From Metapseudomonas otitidis (GTDB taxonomy: Bacteria; Pseudomonadota; Gammaproteobacteria; Pseudomonadales; Pseudomonadaceae): a stretch of DNA of 64,000 bases. The first letter of the stretch is position 1; each line of letters begins with the position of its first letter. Both the position numbers and the translations under genes were made by a program. This document shows positions 28,041 through 37,012 of the stretch, piece by piece. Location of the stretch: assembly GCF_900111835.1 (NCBI RefSeq), contig NZ_FOJP01000001.1:1-64000 (forward strand), given 5' to 3'. The notes beneath the pieces are model-generated. The model made no database searches. It had not been told where the DNA came from and saw only the letters and a program-made list of their open reading frames with translations.

Positions 28041-28228
28041 ACGGCCGGCCTTCTGTCGGATCCGCCCTCGGCTTGTAGGTCAAAACTGTCGGACAACACT
28101 GGCGCGGGCCTTTGTGGCATGCCATCCTCCCCGAGGTCTGCCGCAGCGCAGAGCTGTTGCGGCGCCTTGGGCGCTGTTCTGGATGAACAGCACGGACACA
28201 AAAACAACAAACCGTCACAGAGGCATCT

Positions 28229-28501
28229 ATGCGTAAACCGGAACTCGCCGCCGCCATCGCCGAGAAGGCCGATCTCACCAAGGATCAGGCCAATCGTGTT
28301 CTCAACGCCGTTCTCGAAGAAATCACCAACGCGCTGCACCGCAAGGACAGCGTGACCCTGGTCGGTTTCGGCACCTTCGTGCAGCGCCACCGTGGTGCTC
28401 GCACCGGCAAGAACCCGCAGACCGGTCAACCGGTCAAGATCAAGGCCAGCAACACCGTGGCCTTCAAGCCGGGCAAATCCCTCAGGGACTCGATCAACTA
28501 A
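28229..28501 (+). CDS. hupA: DNA-binding protein HU
   Basis: 90 residues, the standard HU length. It starts MRKPELAAAIAEKADLTKDQ and has the conserved GFGTFVQRHRGARTGKNPQTG beta-arm region that inserts into the DNA minor groove. It is a small basic nucleoid protein that bends DNA. The gene stands alone behind a 188-nt upstream region and is followed by a strong hairpin terminator. The symbol follows the rubB-linked HU gene of P. aeruginosa. Confidence 0.94.
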   Translation: MRKPELAAAIAEKADLTKDQANRVLNAVLEEITNALHRKDSVTLVGFGTFVQRHRGARTGKNPQTGQPVKIKASNTVAFKPGKSLRDSIN

Positions 28502-28511
28502 GGACAGTGTT

Positions 28512-28543
28512 CCCGGGGCCCCCAGCCGGCCCCGGGAGCGTTT
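28512..28543 (+). terminator. hupA terminator hairpin
   Basis: Arms CCCGGGGCC (28512-28520) and GGCCCCGGG (28528-28536) around a 7-nt loop, followed by AGCGTTT. The T tract is short but the stem is very stable, and it sits 11 nt after the hupA stop. Confidence 0.6.
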
Positions 28544-28586
28544 CAACCCATCTCCAGGCTGGGCTGTAGTCCCGCTCGCAAACCGC

Positions 28587-28592
28587 TACAAT
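28587..28592 (+). promoter_or_regulatory. Candidate -10 element for the SCP2-like gene
   Basis: TACAAT (5 of 6 to TATAAT) lies 37 nt before the ATG at 28629. The sequence TGTAGT 16 nt further upstream is at best a weak -35. Confidence 0.4.
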
Positions 28593-28628
28593 GCGCGCCC
28601 GTTCCCCTTCCGACCGAGGCGCTCGCCG

Positions 28629-29021
28629 ATGAAATTCCGACTCCTGCTCTGGGTCCTGGGCCGCATGATGGCCAAGGCCAGCCGTGACAATGCCGCCTTC
28701 CGCGAGCAACTGGCCGGCAAGGACCTGGTGTTCCAGCTGCACACCCTCGATGGCAAGGTGGCCCGTCACTTCGTGGTCAAGGACCAGCGCGTCACCAGCA
28801 AGCGCGGCGTGGCGGCTTCGCCGGCCTTCGCCATCGGCTTCAAGGATGGCGCCTACGGGTTCGCCACCATGAACGCCAAGAACAAGCAGCTGGCCTTCAT
28901 GCAGGGCATCCAGAACAAGGACATCCAGATCCAGGGCAACCCGGCGCTGGTGCTGTGGTTCCAGGGCCTGACCAAGCACCTGGTGCCGAAGAAGAAGCCT
29001 GTCGACAAGCAGGCGGCCTGA
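28629..29021 (+). CDS. SCP2-like sterol-binding-domain protein, function unknown
   Basis: 130 residues. The sequence LVFQLHTLDGKVARHFVV, the later AFAIGFKDGAYGFATM and the NKDIQIQGNPALVLWFQGL segment resemble the SCP2 fold, which binds lipids or fatty acids in a hydrophobic tunnel. The N-terminus is amphipathic (KFRLLLWVLGRMMAKA) and may touch the membrane. The ATG at 28629 was chosen because an upstream extension in frame has no ribosome binding site. It occupies the same place after hupA as an uncharacterised gene of P. aeruginosa. Confidence 0.7.
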   Translation: MKFRLLLWVLGRMMAKASRDNAAFREQLAGKDLVFQLHTLDGKVARHFVVKDQRVTSKRGVAASPAFAIGFKDGAYGFATMNAKNKQLAFMQGIQNKDIQIQGNPALVLWFQGLTKHLVPKKKPVDKQAA

Positions 29022-29115
29022 GCCCCTTCGCTGGTGAGCCTCCAGGCGTTTCGCTAGGCTGAACAGGCGCGTTCCGTGAGGCACGCGCCCGCGTCGTCCT
29101 GATGGAAGCCTGCCC

Positions 29116-29847
29116 ATGCGAGTCCTGATCGCCCTGCCCCTGCTGCTCGCCAGCGCCGCTGCCTTCGCAGCCCCCACACCCCCTGCCCCCGCCCAGCTGG
29201 ACCGTGCCTTCGAACTGGCCGGCGTGCGCCTGCTCTGCGAGCAGAGCGGCACGCTGTTGCAGCGGGGTGCCCCCGAGTCTTATCAGAAGCAGCTGGCCAG
29301 CGCCTTTGCCGCCGAGGCGGTGTGCGCCGACCTGGCGGCGGCCGTGGCCCCTCGGCTGGAGGCGGCGCAGCTGGCCGAGGTCGAGCAGGCGCTGGACAGC
29401 GAGCTGGCCCGGCGTTTCACCGCCGCCGAGCGCGAGGTAGACGACGGGCTGGTGGACTACCGCAAGCAACTGGCCGACAAGCCGCCCCGTGCCGACCGCG
29501 TGGAGCTGGTGCACCGCCTGGACCGCGCGGCCCGCACCACCGACCTGGCGGCCCTGCTGCGCTACGAGGTGGGCAAGACCCTGGCGCTGCTCAGCCTGCG
29601 CCAGCGGGGCGAGCGCATCAGCGAGCCGGCCCTGGCCCAGCAGACCGCCCAGCAGGCCGAGGGCATCCACGCCAGCAGCGCCCAGGCGGTGGAGTCCTTC
29701 ATGCTCTATGCCTACCGGCAGATGCCCAGCGAGCAGGTCCAGGCCTATGCCGAACTCTACGAGCGGCCGGCCGTGAAGCGCCTGCTGGATGCGAGCCTGG
29801 AGGCACTGCCCGGGGTCTTCGCCAAGCGCCGGGCGCTGCTCAAGTAG
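29116..29847 (+). CDS. Periplasmic protein of unknown function
   Basis: 243 residues with a clear signal peptide (1-19, ending AFAAP). The mature part is mostly helical, Ala/Leu/Glu-rich and without Cys pairs apart from isolated residues (LLCEQS, AVCADL). I do not recognise the family. The C-terminal segment with PSEQVQAYAELYERPAVKRL looks like the DUF2059-type helical arrangement of some periplasmic proteins, but this is a weak impression. It is followed directly by a bidirectional terminator. Confidence 0.7.
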   Translation: MRVLIALPLLLASAAAFAAPTPPAPAQLDRAFELAGVRLLCEQSGTLLQRGAPESYQKQLASAFAAEAVCADLAAAVAPRLEAAQLAEVEQALDSELARRFTAAEREVDDGLVDYRKQLADKPPRADRVELVHRLDRAARTTDLAALLRYEVGKTLALLSLRQRGERISEPALAQQTAQQAEGIHASSAQAVESFMLYAYRQMPSEQVQAYAELYERPAVKRLLDASLEALPGVFAKRRALLK

Positions 29848-29867
29848 CGGGCGGTTCCGCGTGCAAC

Positions 29868-29893
29868 AAAAAGGGCCCCGAGGGGCCCTTTTT
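29868..29893. terminator. Bidirectional intrinsic terminator
   Basis: Arms AAAAAGGGCCCC and GGGGCCCTTTTT around GA, with A and T runs on the two sides. It serves the convergent genes ending at 29847 and 29909. Confidence 0.9.
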
Positions 29894-29908
29894 CGTGAAG
29901 CGCATGGC

Positions 29909-31309
29909 TCAGTGGTTGAACTGGGAGGCCAGCTCGCGCAGCGCGGCTTCGGCTTCGAGCACCTTGTTCACGGCGTCGTCGGCCTTCTCCCGGGACAGGC
30001 CCAGGCGCTCGAACAGCTCGTCCGGCAGGGCGATCTGCGGGCCCATGCCGATGCCCCGCTGGCGCAGCAGGCCGACGGCCAGGGTGACCAGGTTGGGGTA
30101 GGCGTGGTTGGCGCCGTCGTAGTTCGGGTCGTGCTGGAAGCGCAGGGCGGCGGAGAGCTCCTCGGGCATGTCCCAGAAGCGCATCAGCCAGCTGCCGATC
30201 TGCTCGCGGGTGATGCCCAGCAGGTGCTGCTCGATGTAGCTGTGGGGTAGGTGCGGGTTTACTTCCAGGTGCCGGCAGATCAGCGAGAAGTGCGGCGGGA
30301 AGACGTGGGCCAGGACCAGGTAGCCGAAGTTGTGCAGCAGGCCGCCGAGGTAGGTGAGGCCGGCCTCCGGGCGCTGGGCGCGGGGGATGGCGCGGGTCAG
30401 GCCTTCGATCACGGCGGCGGTGTAGACCGCCTGCTGCCAGTAGGGCGTGGCCTGCTGGGGCTGGTCCTTGGGCAGGCTCAGGGTCTTGCCCAGGGCCAGG
30501 CCGAGGGCCAGGTTGATCACCAGATCGAAGCCCAGCACGCGGACGATGGCGTCCTCCACCGAGCGGATCTTGCCCGGCGCGGCGTAGTACGGCGAGGCGG
30601 CCCAGCTCACCACCTGGGCGGCCAGGGCCGGGTCGGTCTCCACCACGCCGGTGATGTCGTCGACGGTGGCATTGGGGTCGACCCGCAGCTTGATGATCTT
30701 CTGCGCGGTTTCCGGCAGCGGCGGGATCTCGATGGTTTCCTCGAGGCGCTGCTGGATGCGTCGGGCGGTGAAGGCCTGGACGGCCTGGCTGATCTCGGCA
30801 CGGTCGTCGTCCGGGCGGTCGAGGTTCAGGCGGATGCCATCCAGCGGCTCGCCGAAGCGGGCGGCGCTGGCCTTGCTGAGCAACTGGCGGTACTGCTCGG
30901 TGGGGATCTCCAGCACCAGGCCGGTGTGCCCGGAGTCGATCAGCAGCGAGGGCTCCTGCAGCAGGCGCTCGTCGTACAGGCACGGCGAGCTGGTCAGCGG
31001 CGGCAGGGCCGGCAGAGTGTTCAGGTCGTGCTTGCCGAGCATGCGCTCGAAGCGCTCGGGCTTGATGGTGACCAGCTTGCGGCCGGTGAGCTCGGCGAGG
31101 CGGTTCAGGTCCAGCAGCTGGCTGCGCGGGTAGAGCACCAGCAGGGCGCCGACGGCATCCTCCAGCAGCACCGCCTGGACCCGGCGCTCGGCCGGCAGGT
31201 CGGGCGTGTCGGCGCGGACCTGGCTGGCGATGCCCAGCTTGTCCAGCAGTTGCAGGATCACGTCGGGTGCGTGGGGTTCCTGGTCCGGGGCGAATGCGAC
31301 TTCGGTCAT
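29909..31309 (-). CDS. YbaK-HDOD two-domain regulatory protein
   Basis: 466 residues. The N-terminal about 150 residues look like a YbaK/aminoacyl-tRNA deacylase-type domain (VILQLLDKLGIASQVRAD, then AVLLEDAVGALLVLYPRS and LDLNRLAELTGRKL). The C-terminal about 270 residues are an HDOD domain (IPPLPETAQKIIKLRVDPNA, VVETDPALAAQVVSWA, LLHNFGYLVLAHVFP), the HD-like output module of signalling proteins. I chose the ATG at 31309, preceded by GGATAA, over a TTG 18 nt upstream. A -10-like TATACT (minus strand, 31346-31341) lies upstream. Role unknown. Confidence 0.82.
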   Translation of the reverse strand: MTEVAFAPDQEPHAPDVILQLLDKLGIASQVRADTPDLPAERRVQAVLLEDAVGALLVLYPRSQLLDLNRLAELTGRKLVTIKPERFERMLGKHDLNTLPALPPLTSSPCLYDERLLQEPSLLIDSGHTGLVLEIPTEQYRQLLSKASAARFGEPLDGIRLNLDRPDDDRAEISQAVQAFTARRIQQRLEETIEIPPLPETAQKIIKLRVDPNATVDDITGVVETDPALAAQVVSWAASPYYAAPGKIRSVEDAIVRVLGFDLVINLALGLALGKTLSLPKDQPQQATPYWQQAVYTAAVIEGLTRAIPRAQRPEAGLTYLGGLLHNFGYLVLAHVFPPHFSLICRHLEVNPHLPHSYIEQHLLGITREQIGSWLMRFWDMPEELSAALRFQHDPNYDGANHAYPNLVTLAVGLLRQRGIGMGPQIALPDELFERLGLSREKADDAVNKVLEAEAALRELASQFNH

Positions 31310-31399
31310 GGCGTTATCCGGCTTCAAAGCGACTGCCCGGAGTATAACGAGCAGCCATCAGGACTGATGGGTCAGGCGACCGGCGCACTGTGCGCTGGA

Positions 31400-33475
31400 T
31401 CACACTTGCCCGTATTGCTGGCCGTGTCTCAGCCAGCGCTCCAACAACGGACTCACATGCTGCGGCCAGCGTTCCATCAGGGCCTGGGCGGCGTCGCGCA
31501 CGGCCGGCAGCAGGTCGGCATCGCGCATCAGGTCGGCCACCTTGAACTGCAGCAGGCCGGTCTGGCGGGTGCCGAGCATCTCGCCGGGGCCGCGCAGTTC
31601 CAGGTCCTTCTCGGCGATGACGAAGCCGTCGCAGGTCTCGCGCATGATGCCCAGGCGCTCGCGGCCCAGCTGCGACAGCGGCGGGTGGTAGAGCAGCACG
31701 CAGTGGCTGGCGGCGCTGCCCCGGCCGACGCGCCCGCGCAGCTGGTGCAACTGGGCCAGGCCAAGGCGCTCGGGGTTCTCGATGATCATCAGGCTGGCGT
31801 TGGGCACGTCGACGCCCACCTCGATCACGGTGGTGGCCACCAGCAGCTGCAGTTCGCCGCGCTTGAAGGCGTCCATCACGGCGGCCTTCTCGGGGGCCTT
31901 CATGCGCCCGTGGATCAGGCCGACGCGCAGGTCGCCGAGGGCCAGGGAGAGTTCCTCGTAGGTGGTCTCGGCGGCCTGGCAGGTCAGCTCTTCGGACTCC
32001 TCGATCAGGGTGCAGACCCAGTAGGCCTGGCGCCCTTCATGGCAGGCGGCGCGTACGCGCTCGATGACTTCCTCGCGGCGGTTGTCGGCCACCAGCACGG
32101 TGTTCACCGGTGTCCGCCCGGGGGGCAGTTCGTCGAGGATGGAGGTGTCCAGGTCGGCGTAGGCGCTCATGGCCAGGGTCCGCGGGATGGGGGTGGCGGT
32201 CATGATCAGCTGGTGCGGGCTGAGGCGGCCGTCGATGCCCTTGCGGCGCAGGGCCAGGCGCTGCTGCACGCCGAAGCGGTGCTGTTCGTCGATGATCACC
32301 AGGGCCAGGCGGCGGTAGGTCACTTCGTCCTGGAACAGCGCGTGGGTGCCGACCACCATCGGGGCGCCGGCAGCGATGCGTTCGAGGGCGGCGGCACGGG
32401 CCTTGCCCTTGAGCTTGCCGGCGAGCCAGGCGACTTCGATACCCAGCGGCTCCAGCCATTTGCTGAAGTTGAGGTAGTGCTGCTCGGCGAGGATCTCGGT
32501 AGGGGCCATCAGCGCGACCTGGTAGCCGGCCTCCAGGGCCTGCAGGGCGGCCAGGGCGGCGACCACGGTCTTGCCGGCGCCGACGTCGCCCTGCACCAGG
32601 CGCAGCATGGGCTCGGGCTGGGCGAGGTCGTAGGCGATCTCGGCGGCGACGCGTTGCTGGGCACCGGTGGGCTGGAAGCCCAGGTTGGCCAGGTAGCGAC
32701 GGGGCAGGTCCTTGGCCGGGGGCAACTGCGGTGCGGCCTGGGCCCGTTGCTGTTCGCGCAGGCGTTGCAGGGACAGCTGGTGGGTAAGCAGTTCCTCGAA
32801 GGCGAGACGGTGCTGGGCCCAGTGGCGGCCTTCGGCGAGCTCTTCGAGGTCGGCATCCGGCGGCGGCCTGTGCAGGTAGCGGATGGCTTCGTCCAGCGGG
32901 CCGAGGCGGTAGTCGCGGGCCAGTTCGTCCGGCAGCCAGTCGGGCAGGCTGTGGGGGCCGAGGCGTGCCAGGGCGAGCTGGCTGAGGTTGCGCAGGCGTT
33001 GCTGGGTCAGCCCTTCGGTGGTCGGGTAGATGGGCGTTAGGGTCTGCTCCACCGGCGGCGGCTCGTCGCCGTTCAGGGCGCGGTACTCGGGGTGGTAGAT
33101 CTCCAGGCCGGAGGCACCGGGGCGGACCTCGCCGTAGCAGCGCAGCTGGGTGCCACGCTTGAGGCCGTCCCGCTGAGCATTGCTGAAGTGGTAGAAGCGC
33201 AGGCTCAGCGAGCCGCTGCCGTCATGCAGGCGCACCAGCAGGCTGCGGCGCTTGCCCATGACCACGTCGGCGCCGGTCACCTGGCCTTCGATCACGGCAT
33301 CCTGGCCGGGGCGCAGGGCGCCGATGGGCACCACGCGGGTGCGGTCCTGGTAGCGCAGCGGCAGGTGGAAGAGGATGTCTTGGAGGTTCTCCAGGCCGAC
33401 CCGGGCGAGCTTTTCGGCCAGCGCCTCGCCCACCCCCTTGAGCGCGGTGACCGGGACCTGTGCCAGTTCGGTCAT
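31400..33475 (-). CDS. recG: ATP-dependent DNA helicase RecG
   Basis: 691 residues, the usual length. An N-terminal wedge/OB domain (about 1-200) is followed by SF2 helicase motifs: GDVGAGKTVVAALAA (I), DEQHRFGV (II), TATPIPRTLA (III) and QLRGRVGRGS (VI). RecG remodels stalled forks and Holliday junctions. Its ATG overlaps the stop of oxyR (ATGA), so it is cotranscribed and coupled with the peroxide regulator, as in other pseudomonads. Confidence 0.97.
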   Translation of the reverse strand: MTELAQVPVTALKGVGEALAEKLARVGLENLQDILFHLPLRYQDRTRVVPIGALRPGQDAVIEGQVTGADVVMGKRRSLLVRLHDGSGSLSLRFYHFSNAQRDGLKRGTQLRCYGEVRPGASGLEIYHPEYRALNGDEPPPVEQTLTPIYPTTEGLTQQRLRNLSQLALARLGPHSLPDWLPDELARDYRLGPLDEAIRYLHRPPPDADLEELAEGRHWAQHRLAFEELLTHQLSLQRLREQQRAQAAPQLPPAKDLPRRYLANLGFQPTGAQQRVAAEIAYDLAQPEPMLRLVQGDVGAGKTVVAALAALQALEAGYQVALMAPTEILAEQHYLNFSKWLEPLGIEVAWLAGKLKGKARAAALERIAAGAPMVVGTHALFQDEVTYRRLALVIIDEQHRFGVQQRLALRRKGIDGRLSPHQLIMTATPIPRTLAMSAYADLDTSILDELPPGRTPVNTVLVADNRREEVIERVRAACHEGRQAYWVCTLIEESEELTCQAAETTYEELSLALGDLRVGLIHGRMKAPEKAAVMDAFKRGELQLLVATTVIEVGVDVPNASLMIIENPERLGLAQLHQLRGRVGRGSAASHCVLLYHPPLSQLGRERLGIMRETCDGFVIAEKDLELRGPGEMLGTRQTGLLQFKVADLMRDADLLPAVRDAAQALMERWPQHVSPLLERWLRHGQQYGQV

Positions 33476-34410
33476 GTGGCGCTGGGTTCGCCTTCAGCCT
33501 GGGGGCGGGCGACCGAGCAGAGGCGGATGGAGTCGGCCAGCACTTCGATGGCGCGGGGGCGCGGGAAGCTGGCGCGCCAGGCGATGGCCACGGTGCGGAA
33601 CGGCACCGGCGGGGTCAGCGGGCGGACCTCGATGACGCCGGGGGCGTAGTGGTGGCTGTCGACGGCGGAGAACGGCAGGATCGAGACGCCCAGGCCGGAG
33701 GCGACCATGTGGCGGATGGTCTCCAGGGAGCTGGATTCCACGGTGGTGTGGCGGGCGGTTTCCTCGCTGCCCTTGCGCAGGGTCGGGCAGGCTTCCAGCA
33801 CCTGGTCGCGGAAGCAGTGGCCCTCGCCGAGCAGCAGCAGGCTCTTGTCGTTGAGCAGCTCGCTGTCGATGGTCTTCTTCGCCGTCCAGGGGTGGTCGGC
33901 GGGCAGCAGCACGTAGAAGGGCTCGTCGTAGAGCGGCTTGGTCAGCACGTCGGCCTCGGCGAACGGCAGGGCGATGATGATCGCGTCCAGCTCGCCGGTG
34001 CGCAGCTTGTCGCGCAGGACGTGGGTGAAGTTCTCTTCGATGTACAGCGGCATCTGCGGGGCGACCCGGTGCAACTGGGGAATCAGGTGCGGGAACAGGT
34101 AGGGGCCGACGGTGTAGATGGCGCCGAGCTTGAGCGGGGCGGCCAGCTGGTTCTTGCCGGCCTGGGCCAGCTCGCGGATGCCCTGGGCCTGTTCGAGGAC
34201 CTTCTGGGCCTGGGTGACGATGCCCTCACCGACCGGCGTCAGGCGCACGGCGCTCTTGCTGCGCTCGAAGATCAGTACGCCCAGTTCGTCCTCGAGCTTC
34301 TTCACCCCGACGGAGAGGGTCGGCTGGCTCACGTGGCAACGTTCGGCGGCACGCCCGAAATGCTGTTCCTGGGCGAGGGTGACGATGTAGCGCAGTTCGG
34401 TGAGGGTCAT
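33472..34410 (-). CDS. oxyR: Hydrogen peroxide-responsive LysR regulator OxyR
   Basis: 312 residues. An N-terminal LysR helix-turn-helix (RAAERCHVSQPTLSVGVKKL) is followed by a regulatory domain with the redox pair C199 and C208 in GHCFRDQVLEACP, exactly the OxyR positions. Oxidation to a disulfide activates catalase and peroxidase genes. The start is the ATG at 34410; an upstream in-frame extension is not supported. It overlaps recG by 4 nt. Confidence 0.97.
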   Translation of the reverse strand: MTLTELRYIVTLAQEQHFGRAAERCHVSQPTLSVGVKKLEDELGVLIFERSKSAVRLTPVGEGIVTQAQKVLEQAQGIRELAQAGKNQLAAPLKLGAIYTVGPYLFPHLIPQLHRVAPQMPLYIEENFTHVLRDKLRTGELDAIIIALPFAEADVLTKPLYDEPFYVLLPADHPWTAKKTIDSELLNDKSLLLLGEGHCFRDQVLEACPTLRKGSEETARHTTVESSSLETIRHMVASGLGVSILPFSAVDSHHYAPGVIEVRPLTPPVPFRTVAIAWRASFPRPRAIEVLADSIRLCSVARPQAEGEPSAT

Positions 34411-34497
34411 AGCGATTTTCCATTGAAGAGGCGCAAGCATAGCGGCTGCAGTCAATGGAACCAACCGCTGTGCCGCCCCGGGCGGGGCGGCGGTCGC

Positions 34498-35244
34498 TCA
34501 GCGGCGATCCTTGCGCAGGGAGTAGACGAAGGGGGCCGTCACTTCCCGCGCGCCGTTGACCAGGATCTCCGGCGGCGGCGGGGGCAGCGGCTGGGCGCGG
34601 CGGATCATTTCCAGGGTGGCGCGGTCCAGCGAGGCGCTGCCGGACTTGCCGGTGAGGGCGTAGGCCAGGACCTTGCCTTCGGCGTCCACCGTGAAGCTCA
34701 GGCGGTTGACCCCTTCGATGTTGCGACGGCGGGCGTCCTCGGGGTAGCGCTTGTACTTGGCCAGGTGCGCCAGCAGCTTGCTCTGCCAGGTTTCGCGGGC
34801 CTGGGTCATGGCGCTGGCCATGCTCTCCTGCTGGGCGGCGGGCTTGGCGTCGCTCGGCGGTGCCGGCGGCGTGGGCGCGGCCACCTGCTCCTTGGGCGAC
34901 TCCTGCTCCTGGGGCTTCTGCTCGGGCTTGGGCTCCGGGGGCTTGGGCTTCGGCGGTTTCGGCTTGGGTTTGGGCTTCGGCGCGATGGCGATGGTCGGCT
35001 TGGGCGCTTCGGCCAGCTTCGGCAACGGCTCGGGCTCCGGCTCCACCTGGGGCGGTGGCGGCGGGGCGGGTGGCGGCGTGGGGGCCGGCAGCGGTTCGAG
35101 CTGCACCATCATGGCCGGCGGCGGCAGCTCGATGGGCTCGGCGCTGACCTTCCAGAACAGGGCCCAGCAGAACAGGGCGACGTGCAGGCCGAGCACCACC
35201 AGCAGGCTGATGGCCCAGGACAGGTTTCGCTTTGCCTGGCTCAT
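34498..35244 (-). CDS. tonB: TonB-type energy transducer
   Basis: 248 residues. One N-terminal membrane helix (about 9-31) is followed by a long Pro/Lys/Glu-rich spacer (about 40-125, with KPKPKPPKPKPPEP) that spans the periplasm, and a C-terminal TonB domain (about 150-248) with YPEDARRRNIEGVNRLSFTV. It transmits the proton-motive force from ExbB-ExbD to outer-membrane receptors. The ATG follows the exbD stop directly (TAG-ATG), last in the exbB-exbD-tonB operon. Confidence 0.93.
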   Translation of the reverse strand: MSQAKRNLSWAISLLVVLGLHVALFCWALFWKVSAEPIELPPPAMMVQLEPLPAPTPPPAPPPPPQVEPEPEPLPKLAEAPKPTIAIAPKPKPKPKPPKPKPPEPKPEQKPQEQESPKEQVAAPTPPAPPSDAKPAAQQESMASAMTQARETWQSKLLAHLAKYKRYPEDARRRNIEGVNRLSFTVDAEGKVLAYALTGKSGSASLDRATLEMIRRAQPLPPPPPEILVNGAREVTAPFVYSLRKDRR

Positions 35245-35667
<423 letters not shown>

Positions 35668-35670
35668 GGA

Positions 35671-36816
35671 TCAGCCCACTTTGACCATGTGCGGGGCCGG
35701 CGCGCGGTCGGCCGGCGAGTGGTCCAGGTCACGGCTGACCAGCAGCAGGACCTGGGCGGAGGCGTCCGCGACCTGGGCCTTGTAGCCGGTGATGGAACGG
35801 GCGAAGACGTTGTAGATGACCACGGCGGGGATGGCCGCGACCAGGCCCATGGCGGTGGCCAGCAGGGCTTCGGCGATGCCGGGGGCGACCACGGCGAGGT
35901 TGGTGGTCTGGGATTTGGCGATGCCGATGAAGCTGTTCATGATGCCCCACACGGTGCCGAACAGGCCGACGAAGGGCGCGGTTGAGCCGATGGTGGCGAG
36001 TACGCCGGTGCCCATGCTCATCTTGCGGCCGCTGGCGGCGACGAGGCGCTCCAGGCGGAAGCTGACGCGTTCCTTGATGCCGTCCTTCTCGCGGGTGTTG
36101 GTCGAGAGCTTCAGCTCGTCGAGGGCGTCCTGCACCAGCACCTGGGACAGGTTGTTCGGGGCGGCGGCCTTGTCGGCGGCTTCCGGCAGGTTGCGCGCGG
36201 CCTTCAGGGCCACCAGTTCGCGGCGCAGGCGGCGCTTGGCACCGAGCAGCTCGATGCTCTTGGCCAGCCAGATGGTCCAGGTGAGGATCGAGGCGAGCAC
36301 CAGGCCGATCATCACGCCTTTCACCACGATGTCGGCGTTCTGGTACATGCCCCAGGGCGACAGGTCGTGGGCCGGCAGGCCTTCTTCGACGGCTTCGGGC
36401 GCGGTACCGGCCAGGGCGGCGGCGAGGTCGTTGCCCAGGCTCAGGCCCTGGTCGATGGCGGCGAGGGTCTTGTCGATCTCTTCCGGGGCCACGCCCTGTG
36501 CCTGCAGGGTCTGGCGGGCGGTGTCGCGGATCTGCTCCGGGGTGGCCTGGGGGCCGAGGGCCTGGAGCGTGCTCAGCAGTTCGGCGTTGGCCGGTGCGGC
36601 GGGCGCGCTGGTGATCGGCTGTGCACCTTCGGTCGGCGCGGTAGCGCTCGGCGTTGCGGCCGGTTGGGCGCTGGCCGTGGGGGCGGCCGGGGCAGTGGGC
36701 TCTTCGGCGAAGGCTGCGCCGGCGGGCAGCAGGGCCAGGCCGAACAGGAGCGCCGCCAGGGGGCGGGCGCGACGGGAAAGCAGAGCGGGCTGGGCGTTGG
36801 GTGCAATAGGTTTCAT
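35671..36816 (-). CDS. exbB: ExbB proton-channel protein with periplasmic N-terminal extension
   Basis: 381 residues, longer than E. coli ExbB (about 244). A signal peptide (about 1-37) is followed by an Ala/Pro/Thr-rich stretch and a helical periplasmic segment to about 155, then the three-helix ExbB core with [30 protein letters not shown] and the third-helix [20 protein letters not shown]. Extended ExbB proteins are common in Pseudomonas. It is the first gene of the operon behind a promoter that overlaps an AT-rich Fur-like element. Confidence 0.93.
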   Translation of the reverse strand: MKPIAPNAQPALLSRRARPLAALLFGLALLPAGAAFAEEPTAPAAPTASAQPAATPSATAPTEGAQPITSAPAAPANAELLSTLQALGPQATPEQIRDTARQTLQAQGVAPEEIDKTLAAIDQGLSLGNDLAAALAGTAPEAVEEGLPAHDLSPWGMYQNADIVVKGVMIGLVLASILTWTIWLAKSIELLGAKRRLRRELVALKAARNLPEAADKAAAPNNLSQVLVQDALDELKLSTNTREKDGIKERVSFRLERLVAASGRKMSMGTGVLATIGSTAPFVGLFGTVWGIMNSFIGIAKSQTTNLAVVAPGIAEALLATAMGLVAAIPAVVIYNVFARSITGYKAQVADASAQVLLLVSRDLDHSPADRAPAPHMVKVG

Positions 36817-36883
36817 GGCCGGACCTGAAGGTTAATTGCGGTTTCGCCCGCCGTTGAGGAGCCGTCGCGGACAAAGGTGGGGC

Positions 36884-36911
36884 ATTATTGCAAGTAATTC
36901 TTGTTTGTAAA
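36884..36911 (-). promoter_or_regulatory. exbB promoter with overlapping Fur-like element
   Basis: On the minus strand a -35-like TTTACA (36911-36906) and a -10-like AATAAT (36889-36884) are 16 nt apart. The spacer and flanks (ACAAACAAGAATTACTTGCA) are AT-rich and resemble part of a Fur box. Iron repression of exbBD-tonB is expected from biology, but the match to the 19-bp Fur consensus is partial. Confidence 0.45.
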
Positions 36912-37012
36912 AGTGATAATGTAACCTCTCCGCCGCGATCCGGACGGACGCGTGCGAATTCGCATCACCCCGCCCCAGCCCTTATCCTCAGCACTTTTAC
37001 GGAGACGCTCCC

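Noticed and set aside
34900-35130. Repetitive DNA in the tonB region as a possible tandem-repeat element
   Set aside because: It encodes the Pro/Lys-rich periplasmic spacer of TonB; low complexity is expected from the protein.
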